NCBI RefSeq assembly: GCF_004664715.2
Contig: NC_051072.1
Span: 36,890,142-36,954,141 of the forward strand
Direction: 5' to 3'
DNA length: 64,000 nt
Source: Peromyscus leucopus
Lineage: Eukaryota > Chordata > Mammalia > Rodentia > Cricetidae
Each line of letters starts with the position of its first letter. Position 1 is the first letter of the stretch. Both the position numbers and the translations under genes were made by a program. The notes under the pieces were generated by a model. That model searched no databases. It was not told where the DNA came from and saw only the letters and a list, made by a program, of their open reading frames with translations. Positions 10,856 through 22,246 of this stretch are shown one piece after another.

Positions 10856-13292
10856 AATTGGACCCATGCATAGCTACCTTCTCTATTGGCCTAACTCACT
10901 TGTAAGCTCCAAAGAATGGATTTAAACATCAGACCTATATGTCTACATCAAAATATGGGTCATTCTTGGGAAGGGTTCAGGACTTGGCTAAAATCCTGCT
11001 GCGTACTTGGCCTTATCTCATCATTTTTATCCAGAAGGACTCAAATTAGAATGGGCATTACAAGGGACTCGAAGGAGAATAAGTCTCTAAGCAGAGCCTG
11101 GCCAGGAAAAGGCTGAGCAGACGTGGCTCTCCCCTATGGTAATGGCAAAAGTCTGTACTGATCTCCGATGTCCAGCATCTTCAGCCCGCATAGCCGTGGC
11201 CAGTGGACACTGTTGCCACCTCTGTAATCCTTCTGCCAGGCTGTCAGACTGGAAGAGGAAGCAGGCTGCAGTCTACAAGCATAGCTAAACATGAACTCAC
11301 TGGACTGGAGAAGAAAAAGTTCCACTTGAGAAGTCATCGGAAATCACATAGCCTTCCAAACCGTGTGCAGCACCCTAAGACTAAATCAAGAATTGACATG
11401 TTCGCGGTTACACAGTCAACTAACAGGGACTAAAACTTGAGCCTTAATTCCTGGCTCCCAATCCTCAGCAATCAAAGAATGATTGCCCTAGTCAGCTTCT
11501 TATAAAGTGAACAAAGGCTGGAATACCGTGCTGGAAGGGTCAAAGGGCACTGTGGATGAGGAGGCCAAGGGTGGGCTTGCCAAAGAAGCTGCAACCTTCA
11601 GAGATCATGATTTTTCCCAGCAGGAAAGTCAGGTCATGGGCCAGTCGGCTGGCCTCTGGGATTCTAAAAAGAGGTGGTTCTGGCTCTGTGACCTTGGCTT
11701 TATTAGCTACTCTGAGGGTGCAGGGAGTGCTTTTACAGTCAAGAAAACCCACATTTTCAGAGATTGGGGCCTTCCTTTCTATTTCCGTAGAACCAAACTG
11801 AATTAAAGTAGTGACTGAAATTCTTCCCTTCTCCTATCAACCAGGAAAGGACAGTTGCAATGCCAACATGCAAGCCAGCTTACTTTACTGTTTGGGGCCC
11901 AAATAGAAAGGAGTACCAAATGACTTCTGTGAACATATGCAATTGATTAACCTCATGGCCCAGAAAAAGCAAGACGTACAAAGATTGGTCGGAAAAAGAT
12001 TTCTTTCCTCAAGCTCCAAATACAAGCTTCAAATATACAAATGTTTTATTATGAATTTTTTTTGTCTAATTTAAATCTATTTCAGGTTGTCCCAGAATAG
12101 TCTTTCTTTATAATCCATGCCAAGCTTGAATGAGTTGCACTTGAACAAATTTCTTTCTCTATTAGCGGCCATATTGCTCAAGCTAGTCCATGGTTATCTC
12201 TTCACTCTCTGGAGCAGAGAACGCCCCGTAGGTCTTCAGTTTCCTTGCTGGTAGCTTGTCCTCAGGAGTGTGATGCTTTGCTGATGAGCCAACCACCTTG
12301 TGATGACTGGGGCCTCTAGGCACCTGACAGCCATGACATGGAGTTGGCTGCTCTGGGCTGCCGCTCTCTCAGGGGCTGACTCCTGGTGGAGGGGCATCTC
12401 GGAGCATCCAAGATCAAGCCATTGTCAGTACCTGTCTGATCTTGAAAGAACTTGGCCAGCCTTGTGTTCTCCTGTTTTGCCAGCAAGATCAGCTTTCATG
12501 AATGATCTTGTAATTCTGTTTATCTTCTGGCGCCACAGCTGTCAAACTCTGTAGCATAAATCCATTCATGTTGCAAGATCCACAACACGCCCGGCAAAGT
12601 TGGCATCGACTCTGAGACAATCCATCACATTCGAGTTTTATGCCTTGGCATCCAATTATAACAGGATCACCTGAATCAGAACCTTTGGAGTCTGTTCAGA
12701 ATGTGCAAGGTCGGCTTGCACAGTGACCATGAATACCTGGGCTTGGCCTCCACCCACCCAGTCCGTGTCTGCTGAAATGGCAAGGTGGGGGCTTCTTTTA
12801 CGTTGTGTTCTCCTGACATCTGGGTTGAGGAGAAGCTCTTTAAGCTAGTAGGATTTTTATAGCCACAGGACGATTGCTATAAGACAGATCATTTTGGATC
12901 TGAGACCAAACTTTAAATTGGAGACTTTTCCTTTCCTTCTGATAGGTATTTTTACCTATATTCACCTTTCATCAGCAGTTTCATTGTGGTTTCAATCAAA
13001 GCCATGAGAAATAACCTTTCTTGTACCCTCCTGCCCCAGAGTACTGCAATGCTGGTACCTACTCTGTGGGAAGCCTTTGGATTCGAGTTGGGGGTCAGGT
13101 TCTGAGTCTCGTGAAGCTGATGTTCTGTCTTTAATGTTTCATTTCTCAAGGGAACAAAGAACATGAGTAGAAAAAAACGGACCTGGAGGGAGGGAGAGAG
13201 CATAGGGTTGACCGTAAATAATGTCATTCTCATAGAACAAGCTCGAAACATACGGTCACTGTCATTCCTCGACAGCTCAGCTTCTTTTTAAA
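10856..13292. other. Stretch without a supported gene
   Basis: The segment at about 11370-11470 is weakly MIR-like (minus). The rest is unique-looking. Two overlapping plus frames at 11507-11806 (99 and 81 codons) and an 84-codon plus frame at 12300 have no domain I recognise. A minus-strand AATAAA lies near 12040 without a recognisable transcript. Confidence 0.45.
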
Positions 13293-13440
13293 AATGCTGT
13301 TGCTTCAGAGAATTCCATACACGCATAGAATGTGTTTTCAAATCCACCCCCTACTACCTCCCATCCGGCTCCTCTCACCCCCGCCCCACCCCCACCTTTC
13401 TCTGCCAACTTCACGTACTCCTTTTAAATCCACTAAATCT
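13293..13440 (+). mobile_element. Rodent L1 (Lx-type) fragment, tentative
   Basis: A C-rich block ('CCATCCGGCTCCTCTCACCC') followed by 'CCAACTTCACGTACTCC' and 'TTTTAAATCCACTAAATC' resembles a common rodent L1-associated repeat (…CAACTTCATGTCCTC…TTTTAAACCCATCAAGTCC). The subfamily is not assignable. Confidence 0.45.
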
Positions 13441-13908
13441 CTATATAAAACTGCGGGTCATGACTCCCCTGGGTCCTGGAACTGAATTTAGGGGTCACAG
13501 ACAGCTTGACAACAGTAAAATGCTTCTGAATACGAAAAGAAACATCATTCAAGACCAAACACCTAACGACCCCAAGGTGCTTCTGGTGGCTGTGTTGTAT
13601 CGCATGACTGCACTGTAGCCTTGGTTCTGAACACACAACATCCACGCAGCGCCAGTGAACGGTGGCCAAAGCCCTGGCTCACATTCCAGACTGCCGTATG
13701 CTCCGCAGCACAGCAATTTACAGTATGTACAAAGGTTCCTGCTCTCACAGAGACGTGAAAGATAAGAGTGTGTCAGCGTTTTCTTACCATCCTTCTTTGG
13801 CACGTAAGTATCCAACGAGTATGCATTTGCATTTTTCAGCATTGGGGTGTTGGGCTTTAAGACTCGCTGATTGAGTCACTGGCTTGAATTTCACTTTTTA
13901 AAAAATGT

Positions 13909-14061
13909 TAAGTCAGGCATGATGATGCACACCTGTAATCCTAGCACTTGGGAGTTAGAGGCAGGTGAATCTCTGTGAGTTCAAGACCAGCCTAGTCTAC
14001 ATAGCAAGTTCCAGGCCAGCTGGGGCTACTTAATAAGAGCCTGTCTCAAGAAAAAGAAAAT
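13909..14061 (+). mobile_element. B1 SINE
   Basis: 7SL-derived order: 'CACACCTGTAATCCTAGCAC', 'GAGGCAGGTGAATCTCTGTG', 'GAGTTCAAGACCAGCCTAG', 'GAGCCTGTCTCAAG', then a short A-rich tail. It is moderately diverged. Confidence 0.95.
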
Positions 14062-14278
14062 GGGTGTGACGTTAAGACAGAATTTCTAATAGTCTCTGAA
14101 ATAGCCTGACCATATCTGCCATTTTGTACTACAGCTTATGCAAAGCGACCTTCTCAGAATCCATCATCATATAACCAATATATTGATCAACTCTGAAAAA
14201 TGTTAAAGGTGTTTTATCTTATAAAACATCAAATATGCATGCAAAAGGTTCACGTCTTTATGACAAAATAACCAAGCA

Positions 14279-14451
14279 AGGGGCTGAGAGATGGGTCAGT
14301 GGTTAAAGGGATTTCTGTCCTTTTGAAGGTCCAGAGTTTGTCTCCCAGTATCCACTTGGAGAGGCTTCCAACCTCCTGTAACTTCAGCTACACACTGATA
14401 TACGTACCCAGACACATATACACGAGTAATTTAAAATAAATATTTAAAAAA
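14279..14451 (+). mobile_element. B2 SINE with a perfect 14-bp target-site duplication
   Basis: It starts 'GGGCTGAGAGATGGGTCAGT', a clear tRNA-derived B2 head with A and B box regions, and ends in AATAAATATTT plus an A-run. AAAATAACCAAGCA occurs at 14265-14278 and again at 14452-14465, flanking the element exactly, as expected of L1-mediated insertion. Confidence 0.93.
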
Positions 14452-14716
14452 AAAATAACCAAGCACGTCTATCCCTCTTACTAGCAGCCAAATTTGCTTT
14501 CATCTTTAATAAATAGCAAAAGTACATATATAGCAGAGACTTGTTCTAAAGCAAATTTCTTTATGGGTTATTTTTAGTAACTGTTTGATTTAGAAACCTA
14601 AATATCCAGGGTTGTATAAAAATGTACTGGGTGAGAGGGGATTGATTGTGAGTGGATACATGTAAGAAACACTGCTTCAGAGAATGCTATGTTCCATTCC
14701 CTCCTTTTTTGTTTTT

Positions 14717-14718
<2 letters not shown>

Positions 14719-14769
<51 letters not shown>
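14719..14769. repeat. (TG)n microsatellite at a SINE tail
   Basis: A pure TG run adjoining the next B4-class SINE on its tail side. CA-rich tails are usual in that SINE class, so the tract probably grew from the tail. Confidence 0.97.
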
Positions 14770-14770
<1 letters not shown>

Positions 14771-15058
14771 CGCATGCATGCATGCTGGGTGCTGTGTGTG
14801 TAGACGTGTATGTCACACAGGTGTGAAAGCCAGAGGACAGCCTTGGGTACGGGTCCTCCCCTTCCACCTCATTTGTCTCTGTTCATCATCGTGTGCACCA
14901 GGCTAACTCGTCTGCAAACTTCTAGGGATACTCCTATCCCTGCCTCCCTCTGCCTTGGGACCACTGGGATTTCAGACCAGTGCAACCAACCCCGGTTTTA
15001 GGTTGGTTCTGGGGATTTGAACTCAGGTCCCCACCTGAGCCGCATCCCCAGCCCCGGG
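14770..15058 (-). mobile_element. B4-class composite SINE
   Basis: Reversed order: 'AAGCCAGAGGACAGCCTTGG', 'CTCCCCTTCCACCTCATTTG', 'CCACTGGGATTTCAGACC', 'TTCTGGGGATTTGAACTCAG', 'CCGCATCCCCAGCCCC'. The last two are the tRNA-derived promoter head in reverse. Several shadow frames overlap it. Confidence 0.85.
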
Positions 15059-15344
15059 CTGTGCTCTTCTTGTCTTATTTTGAACACAGCTGTTTTCCCG
15101 TCCCACCTCAGAGACTGTCAATTCACCGATGTAGAAGCTGTCACAGACTAAAGTCTGTTTGCACTAGATTTCACGAGCTCCTGAGGGAGGCCGCTTGTGC
15201 ATGGGGTCTGAACTTACCAGGTCTACAGTCTGTTCTTTCTCTGGGGCCCTTTTCTCTGGCTGCAACTCGGGGGTCAAAGACTGAATTTTGTCCAGGAGCT
15301 CCAATGATATTGATGCTGAACTTCTGAACACTCTGAAAATACTC

Positions 15345-15440
15345 CCAGTTGACTCTCTCCTTTGGAGAGAAATAAACCTACGGTTTGCAGACCTGTTTAA
15401 GCCACTGCTGGTCAAGTGATGCTTTGTGTTGCCCATTGAA
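15345..15440 (+). mobile_element. MLT1-like LTR 3' fragment, tentative
   Basis: 'GAGAGAAATAAACCTACGG' followed by 'GACCTGTTTAAGCCACTGC' resembles the polyadenylation end of old MaLR-type LTRs (…ATAATAAATTTGTGTTGTTTTAAGCCAC…). Confidence 0.35.
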
Positions 15441-15996
15441 CTATTTGCAGGGCTGTCTTCCATCTCCACCTACACACAGAGGTAACCCGCCTTCCCAGCT
15501 TCAGAGAAAACCGTACACATTTGAACTCTTAGTCTTAGATCTAAACCCAGATGCAATTGTTTTCCATGGTCAAAATAGTAGTTGAGCCAAGTGTATTTCA
15601 GGCTTCTGTGGCTGGGTCCCCTCTCAAAGAACACTTAGAATCTCAAACCCGAACCTTCCAGAACCATCTCTTTGGTTATGTGGTCAAATGCCCAGAATGT
15701 TATGATCATTGAGAGGAATCTCAATATTCAGCCAGGTGACCAGGTTCATCTTATCGATGTCTACAGACATGGGATGTTTTCTGGAAGACTCTGGAGCAGA
15801 GCTCAGTGACAGTGGTTGGAAAGTTATGATAAACATAACTGTGCTGGCAAAAATGCAGGGAAGAAAAATCTTTTCCTCTTTTCAACCCCTCCGGGACAGT
15901 TTTCGAGATTTCAGCAGATCATAACCACATTATATAAAAGTTGGAGCTTGGTGTCTAACCTGTTCTTCCAAGGGTCTCAAACTGAAATGTTACCTT
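15441..15996. other. Stretch without a gene
   Basis: Unique-looking sequence with short frames only (66-72 codons). Nothing recognisable. Confidence 0.5.
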
Positions 15997-16447
15997 GTGT
16001 CTTAGCTTTTCCTTCTGTGATAAAAATACCTTAGAAAATAAACCTGAAGAAGGAGAAGTTTGTCTTTACTTAGGATTTAGTCAACTCCGGCTCTGGTCTC
16101 TTAATCCACTGTCTTTAAGCCTATACAGTTATACAATTAGTCCACTGTGGTGGAAGTTTGCATTAGGGCAAAGCAGCTCACTTCTTCGTGGTAATCATGA
16201 AGAAGCAGGTGGTCAGAAACAAAACACATCCTTCTAAAGCATAACTCCAGTGACCTTCTACCTCCAGTGAGCATCTGAAGTCTCTAGATCCTCCCAATAG
16301 CCCATCAACCGAGAATCTACGGATGGGGTAATTTCTTCACCAGGGCAGAGTCTCATGATTCGGTCTCTCCCAGAAGCCCCCCTCTCAACACTGAAGATAA
16401 GACCTTTAATACACGATGCTCTGGTAACATTTAAGATCCAAACTAAC
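15997..16447 (-). mobile_element. MaLR (ERVL-MaLR, MLT1-like) LTR
   Basis: The plus strand runs 'GTCTTAGCTTTTCCTTCTGT', 'GATAAAAATACCTTAGAAAA', 'CAAAGCAGCTCACTTC', 'GACCTTTAATACACGATGC' and ends 'CATTTAAGATCCAAACTAAC'. This is the reverse of the MaLR LTR order (GTTTGGATCTTGAATG … TTTTATCACAG…). It is well diverged, and no target duplication was identified. Confidence 0.75.
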
Positions 16448-16784
16448 AAAGGAACATTGTTTTTAGCCATTTAATTTGAGCTTGGAGGGGGAGAATCAAG
16501 CATGTCCACAATGTCCCAGGCAATGACAAGTTTCACTGAGTTCTTGGTCTTATTAATAAACCCATCCATCCACATGAGAAACTCTTCCCTTCTGAATTCA
16601 ATACAATGGATGGGGGAAAGAAGGTAGAGAAATTAATCAAGTAGCCATCTAACGGGACCTGAGCGTACTCCCTATGGAAAGACTCAAGACAGAGTTCTTG
16701 CTGATGAGATGTCATTCTACGGTTTCACAGTTAAACATTAACAGTAGGGCAGTGGTCTTAGAATGTGGTCCAGTTAATAACAGC
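16448..16784. other. Stretch without a gene
   Basis: Mostly unique-looking. 'GGCAGTGGTCTTAGAATGTG' at about 16748 may be a truncated MER5A head, interrupted by the following L1M. Confidence 0.45.
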
Positions 16785-17350
16785 ATAAATAAACACAAAT
16801 AATGGCAGACAATCAGAAATATGTATCAAGTTCTCAAAAATTCAGACATACTGACATGTTTGTTCCACTTCTGAAATTCCTATCTCAGGACTTTCAGCAA
16901 GATATAAGCAAGGTTTTTAAAGATAAAGTCAGTCAAGGTAGCATTATTCATTGTTTATGGTCATTTCAAATTATAAACAACCTCCATGTCCACCAGCTAA
17001 TGTTAGTAAACGATGGTGCAGACAGTGCCATCATTGTTCATGATATCTGTAAGATTTCTAATGATAGTCTGAAGTGTTTAGGACAAAACATTAGAAAAAA
17101 TGTTTAGGATGCAAACCCTGTTTTGTTGTTGTGTTGTGTTATGTTGTTTTGTATGAGTGTGATGTCCAAACATTGTATGGGCATATAAAAAGACTTTAAG
17201 AGAACATCATAAACTGTAAACATTATCTTTGCTATTTCCCTTAAATCTTTTACTTCAATCTATACATTTCAATGTTTTCTAGCTAATCCTCTCCTTATAC
17301 TAGTATGTTCTTATAAATAAAACATAACTTTAGCTTAAACAATTAAAGGA
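16785..17350 (+). mobile_element. Ancient L1M 3' portion
   Basis: 'CATTATTCATTGTTTATGGT', 'AAATTATAAACAACCTCCAT' and 'GTCCACCAGCTAATGTTAG' are the decayed ORF2 C-terminal block (…AATAGCAAAAAATTGGAAAC AACCTAAATGTCCA…), followed by A/T-rich 3' UTR. A 101-codon frame (16802-17107) lies within it and is a decayed fragment, not a gene. Confidence 0.7.
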
Positions 17351-18577
17351 AATAGTGAACTCAGTTGTAAAAATACACAAGAGAGAACCACAGCTGTCAC
17401 TTACTTTGGATTCTGCACTGATCCTGTTGAACAGGTTAAACACATGCCTGGGTGAAAGAATGTGTGTGCTTCACTGTTGGAACCCCCGGAAGTTACAGAA
17501 AACATCACCGAACAGGGTGCGCCTCCTCTACAGTCACGTCATGACAACTTCTGATGTACCTGGAACAGTGAGTCCGACTGTGTACCATCAGGGGAGGCCC
17601 TCTCCGTCCATCTCGGCTCTGGAGCCATGGCATTAGCAGGGAGAGTGCTGCTTCAGTCCAGAACCTTCGAACAGTTGCACTGTATCAGCTGTTTCTGAGG
17701 TCATGGGCGGAACTAGACAGGATTCAAGTCAATAAGAAGGGTAGGGCTACTTAGGTGGGACAGACCTACCCGAGCAACCCTATTTCAGGCCGGCTGTGCT
17801 CAGGAGTCCAGTGGAAGTACTGGGCAAACAGCATGAGAGGTGATCCCTTAGAATGAATTTAAATGTTCCCAGACAGTAGTATTTTCTGACAATGTCAAGT
17901 TACATGAATAAAAACACTTCCCTTTTTTTCAGGGAGATATTTTTGTCTACTCCATGGAAGCCAATACTGTGGTGTCTATAAGAATATTCTGCATCCACAG
18001 TGCTCTGAGATACTTTATATCTGTCTAGGTTTAAAAGTATTTTATATAAATGTTTACATATATTTTCTACAGATTCCTTTTAGTAAGGGTGGGGGCCTGT
18101 TACGCCATTACCAGCCAGGGACACGGTCAAGTGGACTAACACAAAGGCCTGGGTTGAGGCATTTTTCTTTTCGAGTCTATTCCCATCTGGAAGGTGAAGG
18201 TGACCACAGTGTCTGAGCCAGAACTGGCACTGGGCTAGAAATGCTTCTGAGTTCGAGGGCCTTTTCCATTTTGTATCCAGTCTTCGAAATGTATTAGGCC
18301 ACCTCTAAGTCTTGACTTTTAAAAAGTTGGAGTCGGGCTGTAGGACAGAGCTAGAGGTCATTCTGGCAAACCCTGTCCTCATCTCAAAACCCTGACCCTC
18401 TTGGTTTCCAGCAGCAGCTCGCTTAGAAGGCAGGAGTCTCAGGAGCAGTGTGACTGCTCTTTATCTCTCCAGAGGACCCACAGAGAGTGTCAAGAGTGGG
18501 TGACAACCCGAAGCATCGCAGCGACGTTCTGTCTTTCCTCACTCACTCCTCCTTTCTCATTGGCATAATTTTTGGAA
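17351..18577. other. Stretch without a gene
   Basis: Unique-looking. A half-CRE context (CACGTCAT) occurs near 17536. A 93-codon plus frame (17355-17636) has no domain. No supported repeat or transcript signal. Confidence 0.45.
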
Positions 18578-18684
18578 CCAGCTTTGGTGGTGCCTGTCTG
18601 TAAGCCCAGCACTCAAGAAGCTGAGGCAGGAGGAGAGTTCAGGGCTAGCCTGGGCTACATAGTGAATATCGGGCCAGCCAGGAA
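18578..18684 (+). mobile_element. B1 SINE, 3'-truncated
   Basis: 'GGTGGTGCCTGTCTGTAAGC', 'CCCAGCACTCAAGAAGCTGA', 'GGCAGGAGGAGAGTTCAGGG' and 'CTAGCCTGGGCTACATAGTG' match B1. It lacks the internal duplication and tail. Confidence 0.85.
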
Positions 18685-18861
18685 TACATTGTGGTGGTGG
18701 TGGGGGGAATAATATGGTAAGATAAAAGTCAGGAAACACCCCAGTTCCCAAGGAAGCTGGCGTTGCAAGAAGAGCAGCCTACGTGATGAGGGATAGAAAG
18801 GTTTCACCTGAACTATGATAGGACACAGTGTTCTGAGATGCCCGTTTGTTAAAAGTTCATG

Positions 18862-18941
18862 GAATCTATAAAGACTTGGAAAGAAAAGAAGATATAGCCC
18901 AGAATCTATAAAGACTTGGAAAGGAGAGAAGATACAGCCCA
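18862..18941. repeat. 40-bp tandem duplication, two copies
   Basis: Two adjacent 40-bp units (18862-18901 and 18902-18941), each beginning GAATCTATAAAGACTTGG, differ at three positions. It is a simple local duplication, not a recognised repeat family. Confidence 0.97.
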
Positions 18942-19530
18942 GGCAGAGACAAAACATGATGTTTATAATAAGTGGAAGTTAAAATTGTTTGATTCAAGTC
19001 TGCTTCAAAGTCAAAGATTCTAAAGAACGAGCCTTGGTCTCAAGCTAAGCCAAGTTTTGTCATTTTAATGATAACAGAAGGAGAGGGCGCATGGAGAAAA
19101 GGGGGATCGTTGGTCAGTATAAACACAAGCAAGATTGTGATTCTTGAACATGGTTTACTGTGTCAAAATTTGCCCTAAACATTTTAATTCTCTGTGAGCC
19201 TGAGTGTCTGGGTGGTCTGAGCTCACCCAGCAGCCTCTGGGCAGGCGCAGCCTCTGTTCCGTTTCCCAGGATGCTAAGTGGTTAGTCAGCAGCCATGCCG
19301 CTGGAGCGACATAATCTCCAGATAAACTTCGGAGATAGTGCAGAGCAATTACTTTGAAACAGTCCAATTAGTTTTAGTCTCATGTTTGGTTGAAAACCAT
19401 GTCCCTGGAAAGGTCGTGTGAAATGCTTTGAAGGACTCGGTGGAGTATTTCATGACACCACAGTTCTCAGAATGTCACCAAGCCCCGGAGCTAAAAGTAG
19501 CCTCCTTCTTGGCTTTTGGCTTCTGCGTTC
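18942..19530. other. Stretch without a gene
   Basis: Unique-looking sequence with no clear repeat. A 70-codon minus frame has no domain. Confidence 0.5.
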
Positions 19531-19667
19531 TGAGAGAGAACCTCATGGTGTAGTTCTGACTGGCACGGAACTTGCTGTGTAGACCTGGCTATCACTGAAC
19601 TTTCAGTGATCATCCTGCCTCAGCATCCCCTGTGTCAGGATAAAGGTATACAATCTTACACCTGGCT
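19531..19667 (-). mobile_element. B1 SINE, diverged
   Basis: Reversed B1 order: 'GAGAGAGAACCTCATGGTGT', 'GAACTTGCTGTGTAGACCTG', 'GATCATCCTGCCTCAGCATC', 'CAGGATAAAGGTATACAATC'. Confidence 0.75.
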
Positions 19668-20586
19668 CCTCCCTCCCTTTAGGAAATGCTTCATCCACGA
19701 GGGCTCTCTGACCCCATTGGCCCATAAGCAACAGAGCTACAGAAGGAAGCATAACGAATAAAAAGCCCCAGGGAGCAAGTTGCTCCTGCACCGTGCCCCT
19801 AAAGCAGTCTCACCTGAGCATCACTCCAGGTCGGGGAGATCAAGGATTCTCCCAGAATGCCACAGCTCCCGCACCATCCTCTCCCCCAGTAGTTTTATTG
19901 CTGAGCTCCTGTCTCACCGGGGACCCATCCCCTGCCTTCTGTCTTCACCTCCATCTCAGTGGGCTTCCCTCCGCACACTCTTTACCTGAGCTGCGTCATC
20001 TCTGCTGCCGAGTGGCTTCCACTCTCCCTGAAGCTGAGACTGCCCACTTCTGCGGTGAGTCATAGATGCCTCCCGGCTCTGCTTTCCACTCTCTGGTGCT
20101 TTACTCTGTGACTCTCCCCGCCCCCACAAAAGAACTCCCTTTTCCCCATCAAGGTCTGGAAGGCAAAACATGAGAGCATCAGTCCCCACCTGTCTCCCGG
20201 GCGTGTGAACATGAAATTAGAAATAAGCAATACACGCAGTTTGCAAAACAAGACCACAGGCAGCAGAACTCAGCAGAGAGGAAGGATCCTTTGGAGAGTA
20301 GGTTTTTGTTTTTTTTTTTTAATAATTATATTTAATGGGTAAGCCCAAAGCAAGATTTTCATATTTTCTCTATCTAGTAAAACCATTAAAACCCAACAAC
20401 CCCCATAACAATGAGGAACTGTCAATAAAACAAAAATAATAGTTCTTTTCCTACTTTTATTGAAAAAAATAATTACTGACTTTAAGTATGCCTTTTTATT
20501 TTTTATTTTTTTATGAGCATGAGTAAAGAAAGAATATTGTTTGAGACTGGACCCCTGGTGTGAAATAATCACCAATAAAGTTTAAC
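19668..20586. other. Stretch without a gene
   Basis: Short overlapping frames at 19780-20257 lack domains. An A/T-rich block with T-runs lies at about 20300-20520. No supported gene or clear repeat family. Confidence 0.45.
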
Positions 20587-20805
20587 CCGGGCAGAGAGAC
20601 TGTCTCAGCGGGTAGAGGCACTTGCTGGAAAGTCTGATGACCTGAGCCTGATCTCCGGAAACCACGTGACAGGAAGGAGCAAACTCCTGCAATTTGGCAC
20701 ACGGTTCTCTGAGCTCTGTGGGCATGCTATGGCATGCACACATCCACACAGGCACAATGAACAAGTAATGAATGAGTAAACAGATGGAATAAAATAAAAT
20801 TTAAC
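20587..20805 (+). mobile_element. B2/B3-type SINE, diverged
   Basis: 'GACTGTCTCAGCGGGTAGAG', 'GCACTTGCTGGAAAGTCTGA', 'TGACCTGAGCCTGATCTCCG', then CACA-rich DNA and an AATAAAATAAAAT tail follow the B3 layout. Confidence 0.8.
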
Positions 20806-21108
20806 TCAGCTTTCTCATGCCCAGGAACCTCTGATGGCAATCACTAAGTACAATTCAGATATAGGCAGGAAACCATACCCAAATGTCTAATGGAGATCAA
20901 TTAATTATAATGAATCTCACTTAACTCAGCTAGAAGAATACAGTGGAGGTTGGCTTGTACCTTTCCTGGTGGCTCATGCAGAATTTGATGAGAGATCACA
21001 CACCGATCCTGGGGGCCGCATGTCTTCTCACGTTGTGTTGATCATGAAAGGACCGAGCAAACACCATAACAGTCTTCTCTCAGAGATCAGGCCTCAATTT
21101 CAGTTTCC
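20806..21108. other. Short stretch without a gene
   Basis: No gene or repeat recognised. It ends at TTCC (21105-21108), the left target duplication of the next LTR. Confidence 0.5.
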
Positions 21109-21611
21109 TGAGATGGACGGGGCAGGCAGTTTCTGAGGAGGAGCTACGAACAAGGGACAATTAATCACTGGTGCCCCTGACCACAGGGACGAGGGAGAAA
21201 GGACGCATCAAGCCTGGTCCACTGAGCCAGCCCCTACAGTCAGTGCGTGCTAGGCCCGCCAGCCTGCAGCTCAAGCACAAAGCCTGGGACTTGTCCAGGT
21301 CTGCCCCCAAAATGGATAAATGTAGCCCTGACAAATCCCCAACTAACCCTGGCCAATCAAAAGTTACTAACATGATTGCCACTCTCATAGCCTGATTCTG
21401 CTCCTATGTAGTCTGTAGACCCCAAGACACTCCCCCCCTTACTTTGCCCCCGTTAAAAATCCTGCCCCATTGCTACCCAGGGTCTCTTCTGCTCCACTGA
21501 TGCATCAGACTAACAGAGAGGCCCGAGTTAACTCGCAATAAAATACTCCTTGCTTTTGCATCAGATTTGGTATCTTGATGGTCTTTAGGGGTCGGGACTC
21601 TGGGCACAACA
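21109..21611 (+). mobile_element. Solo LTR, ERV1 (gammaretrovirus-like) class
   Basis: A 503-bp TG…CA element flanked by TTCC at 21105-21108 and 21612-21615, the 4-bp duplication usual for ERV1. The interior has a CCAAT-type GGCCAATCAAA, a TATA-like TTAAAAATCC, and the R/U5 block 'CGCAATAAAATACTCCTTGC' with the AATAAA signal, followed by 'GGGTCGGGACTCTGGGCACA'. No gag/pol/env lies on either side. The left end is less certain than the right because its start TGAGATGG was chosen from the duplication. Confidence 0.75.
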
Positions 21612-21947
21612 TTCCTTAGTTCAAATAATCGTGATTTTTCTGGCATACACCTCTATTTCAGAACAATGAGGAGTTATAAAATTAAGAGACTGAGGAGGTC
21701 ATCCATACTTTGTGTTACCAATCCTTCCAGAACACAATCTATTTTAAAGAGGACCCGGGAGGTTCAGACCGTTAGTAGCTCTCCTGTCACCAGGAGAAGG
21801 TAAGCAGATAAAGACTGTTCCTGGGCAGATTCTTTTAGCCCTTCTTTCAAGCTTCCTGCGGGGACACTTCTGTCTCTCTTGTGACCCTGAGGACACCTGT
21901 GGATATCCAGTCAAACTATTTCTTCTTCTTTTTCACTTTCTTGTACC
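21612..21947. other. Stretch without a gene
   Basis: No gene or repeat recognised. Confidence 0.45.
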
Positions 21948-22001
21948 GAAGATCGAAGCTCAGGCTCTGACATGCCAGGCAAGCGTCTACCTTGAGCGAA
22001 A
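21948..22001 (-). mobile_element. ID SINE fragment
   Basis: 'GATCGAAGCTCAGGCTCTGA' followed by 'CATGCCAGGCAAGCGTCTAC' is the reversed BC1/ID core (…GTAGAGCGCTTGCCTAGCATG…GGTTCGATCC). Confidence 0.65.
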
Positions 22002-22246
22002 GAAGAGCCTCGTCACTGACTAGTGGGTCTTCTTTCTAGGATAAATTCTCAGTTCTATATGGGCTTCCTGGTCTGTTAACCTAAAACATTACCAGAAATG
22101 ACGAACCAAGATTCCGTTTCCCATAACCTTTGCATCACCATCTTACCAGCCTCATATTTCATTCCCTGGAAAGAATGTTCTTCATTCACTTGAAGGCTCT
22201 CCCGCCATTTCACACTCATAGGACTGACATTGTGCCGATACTGCGA

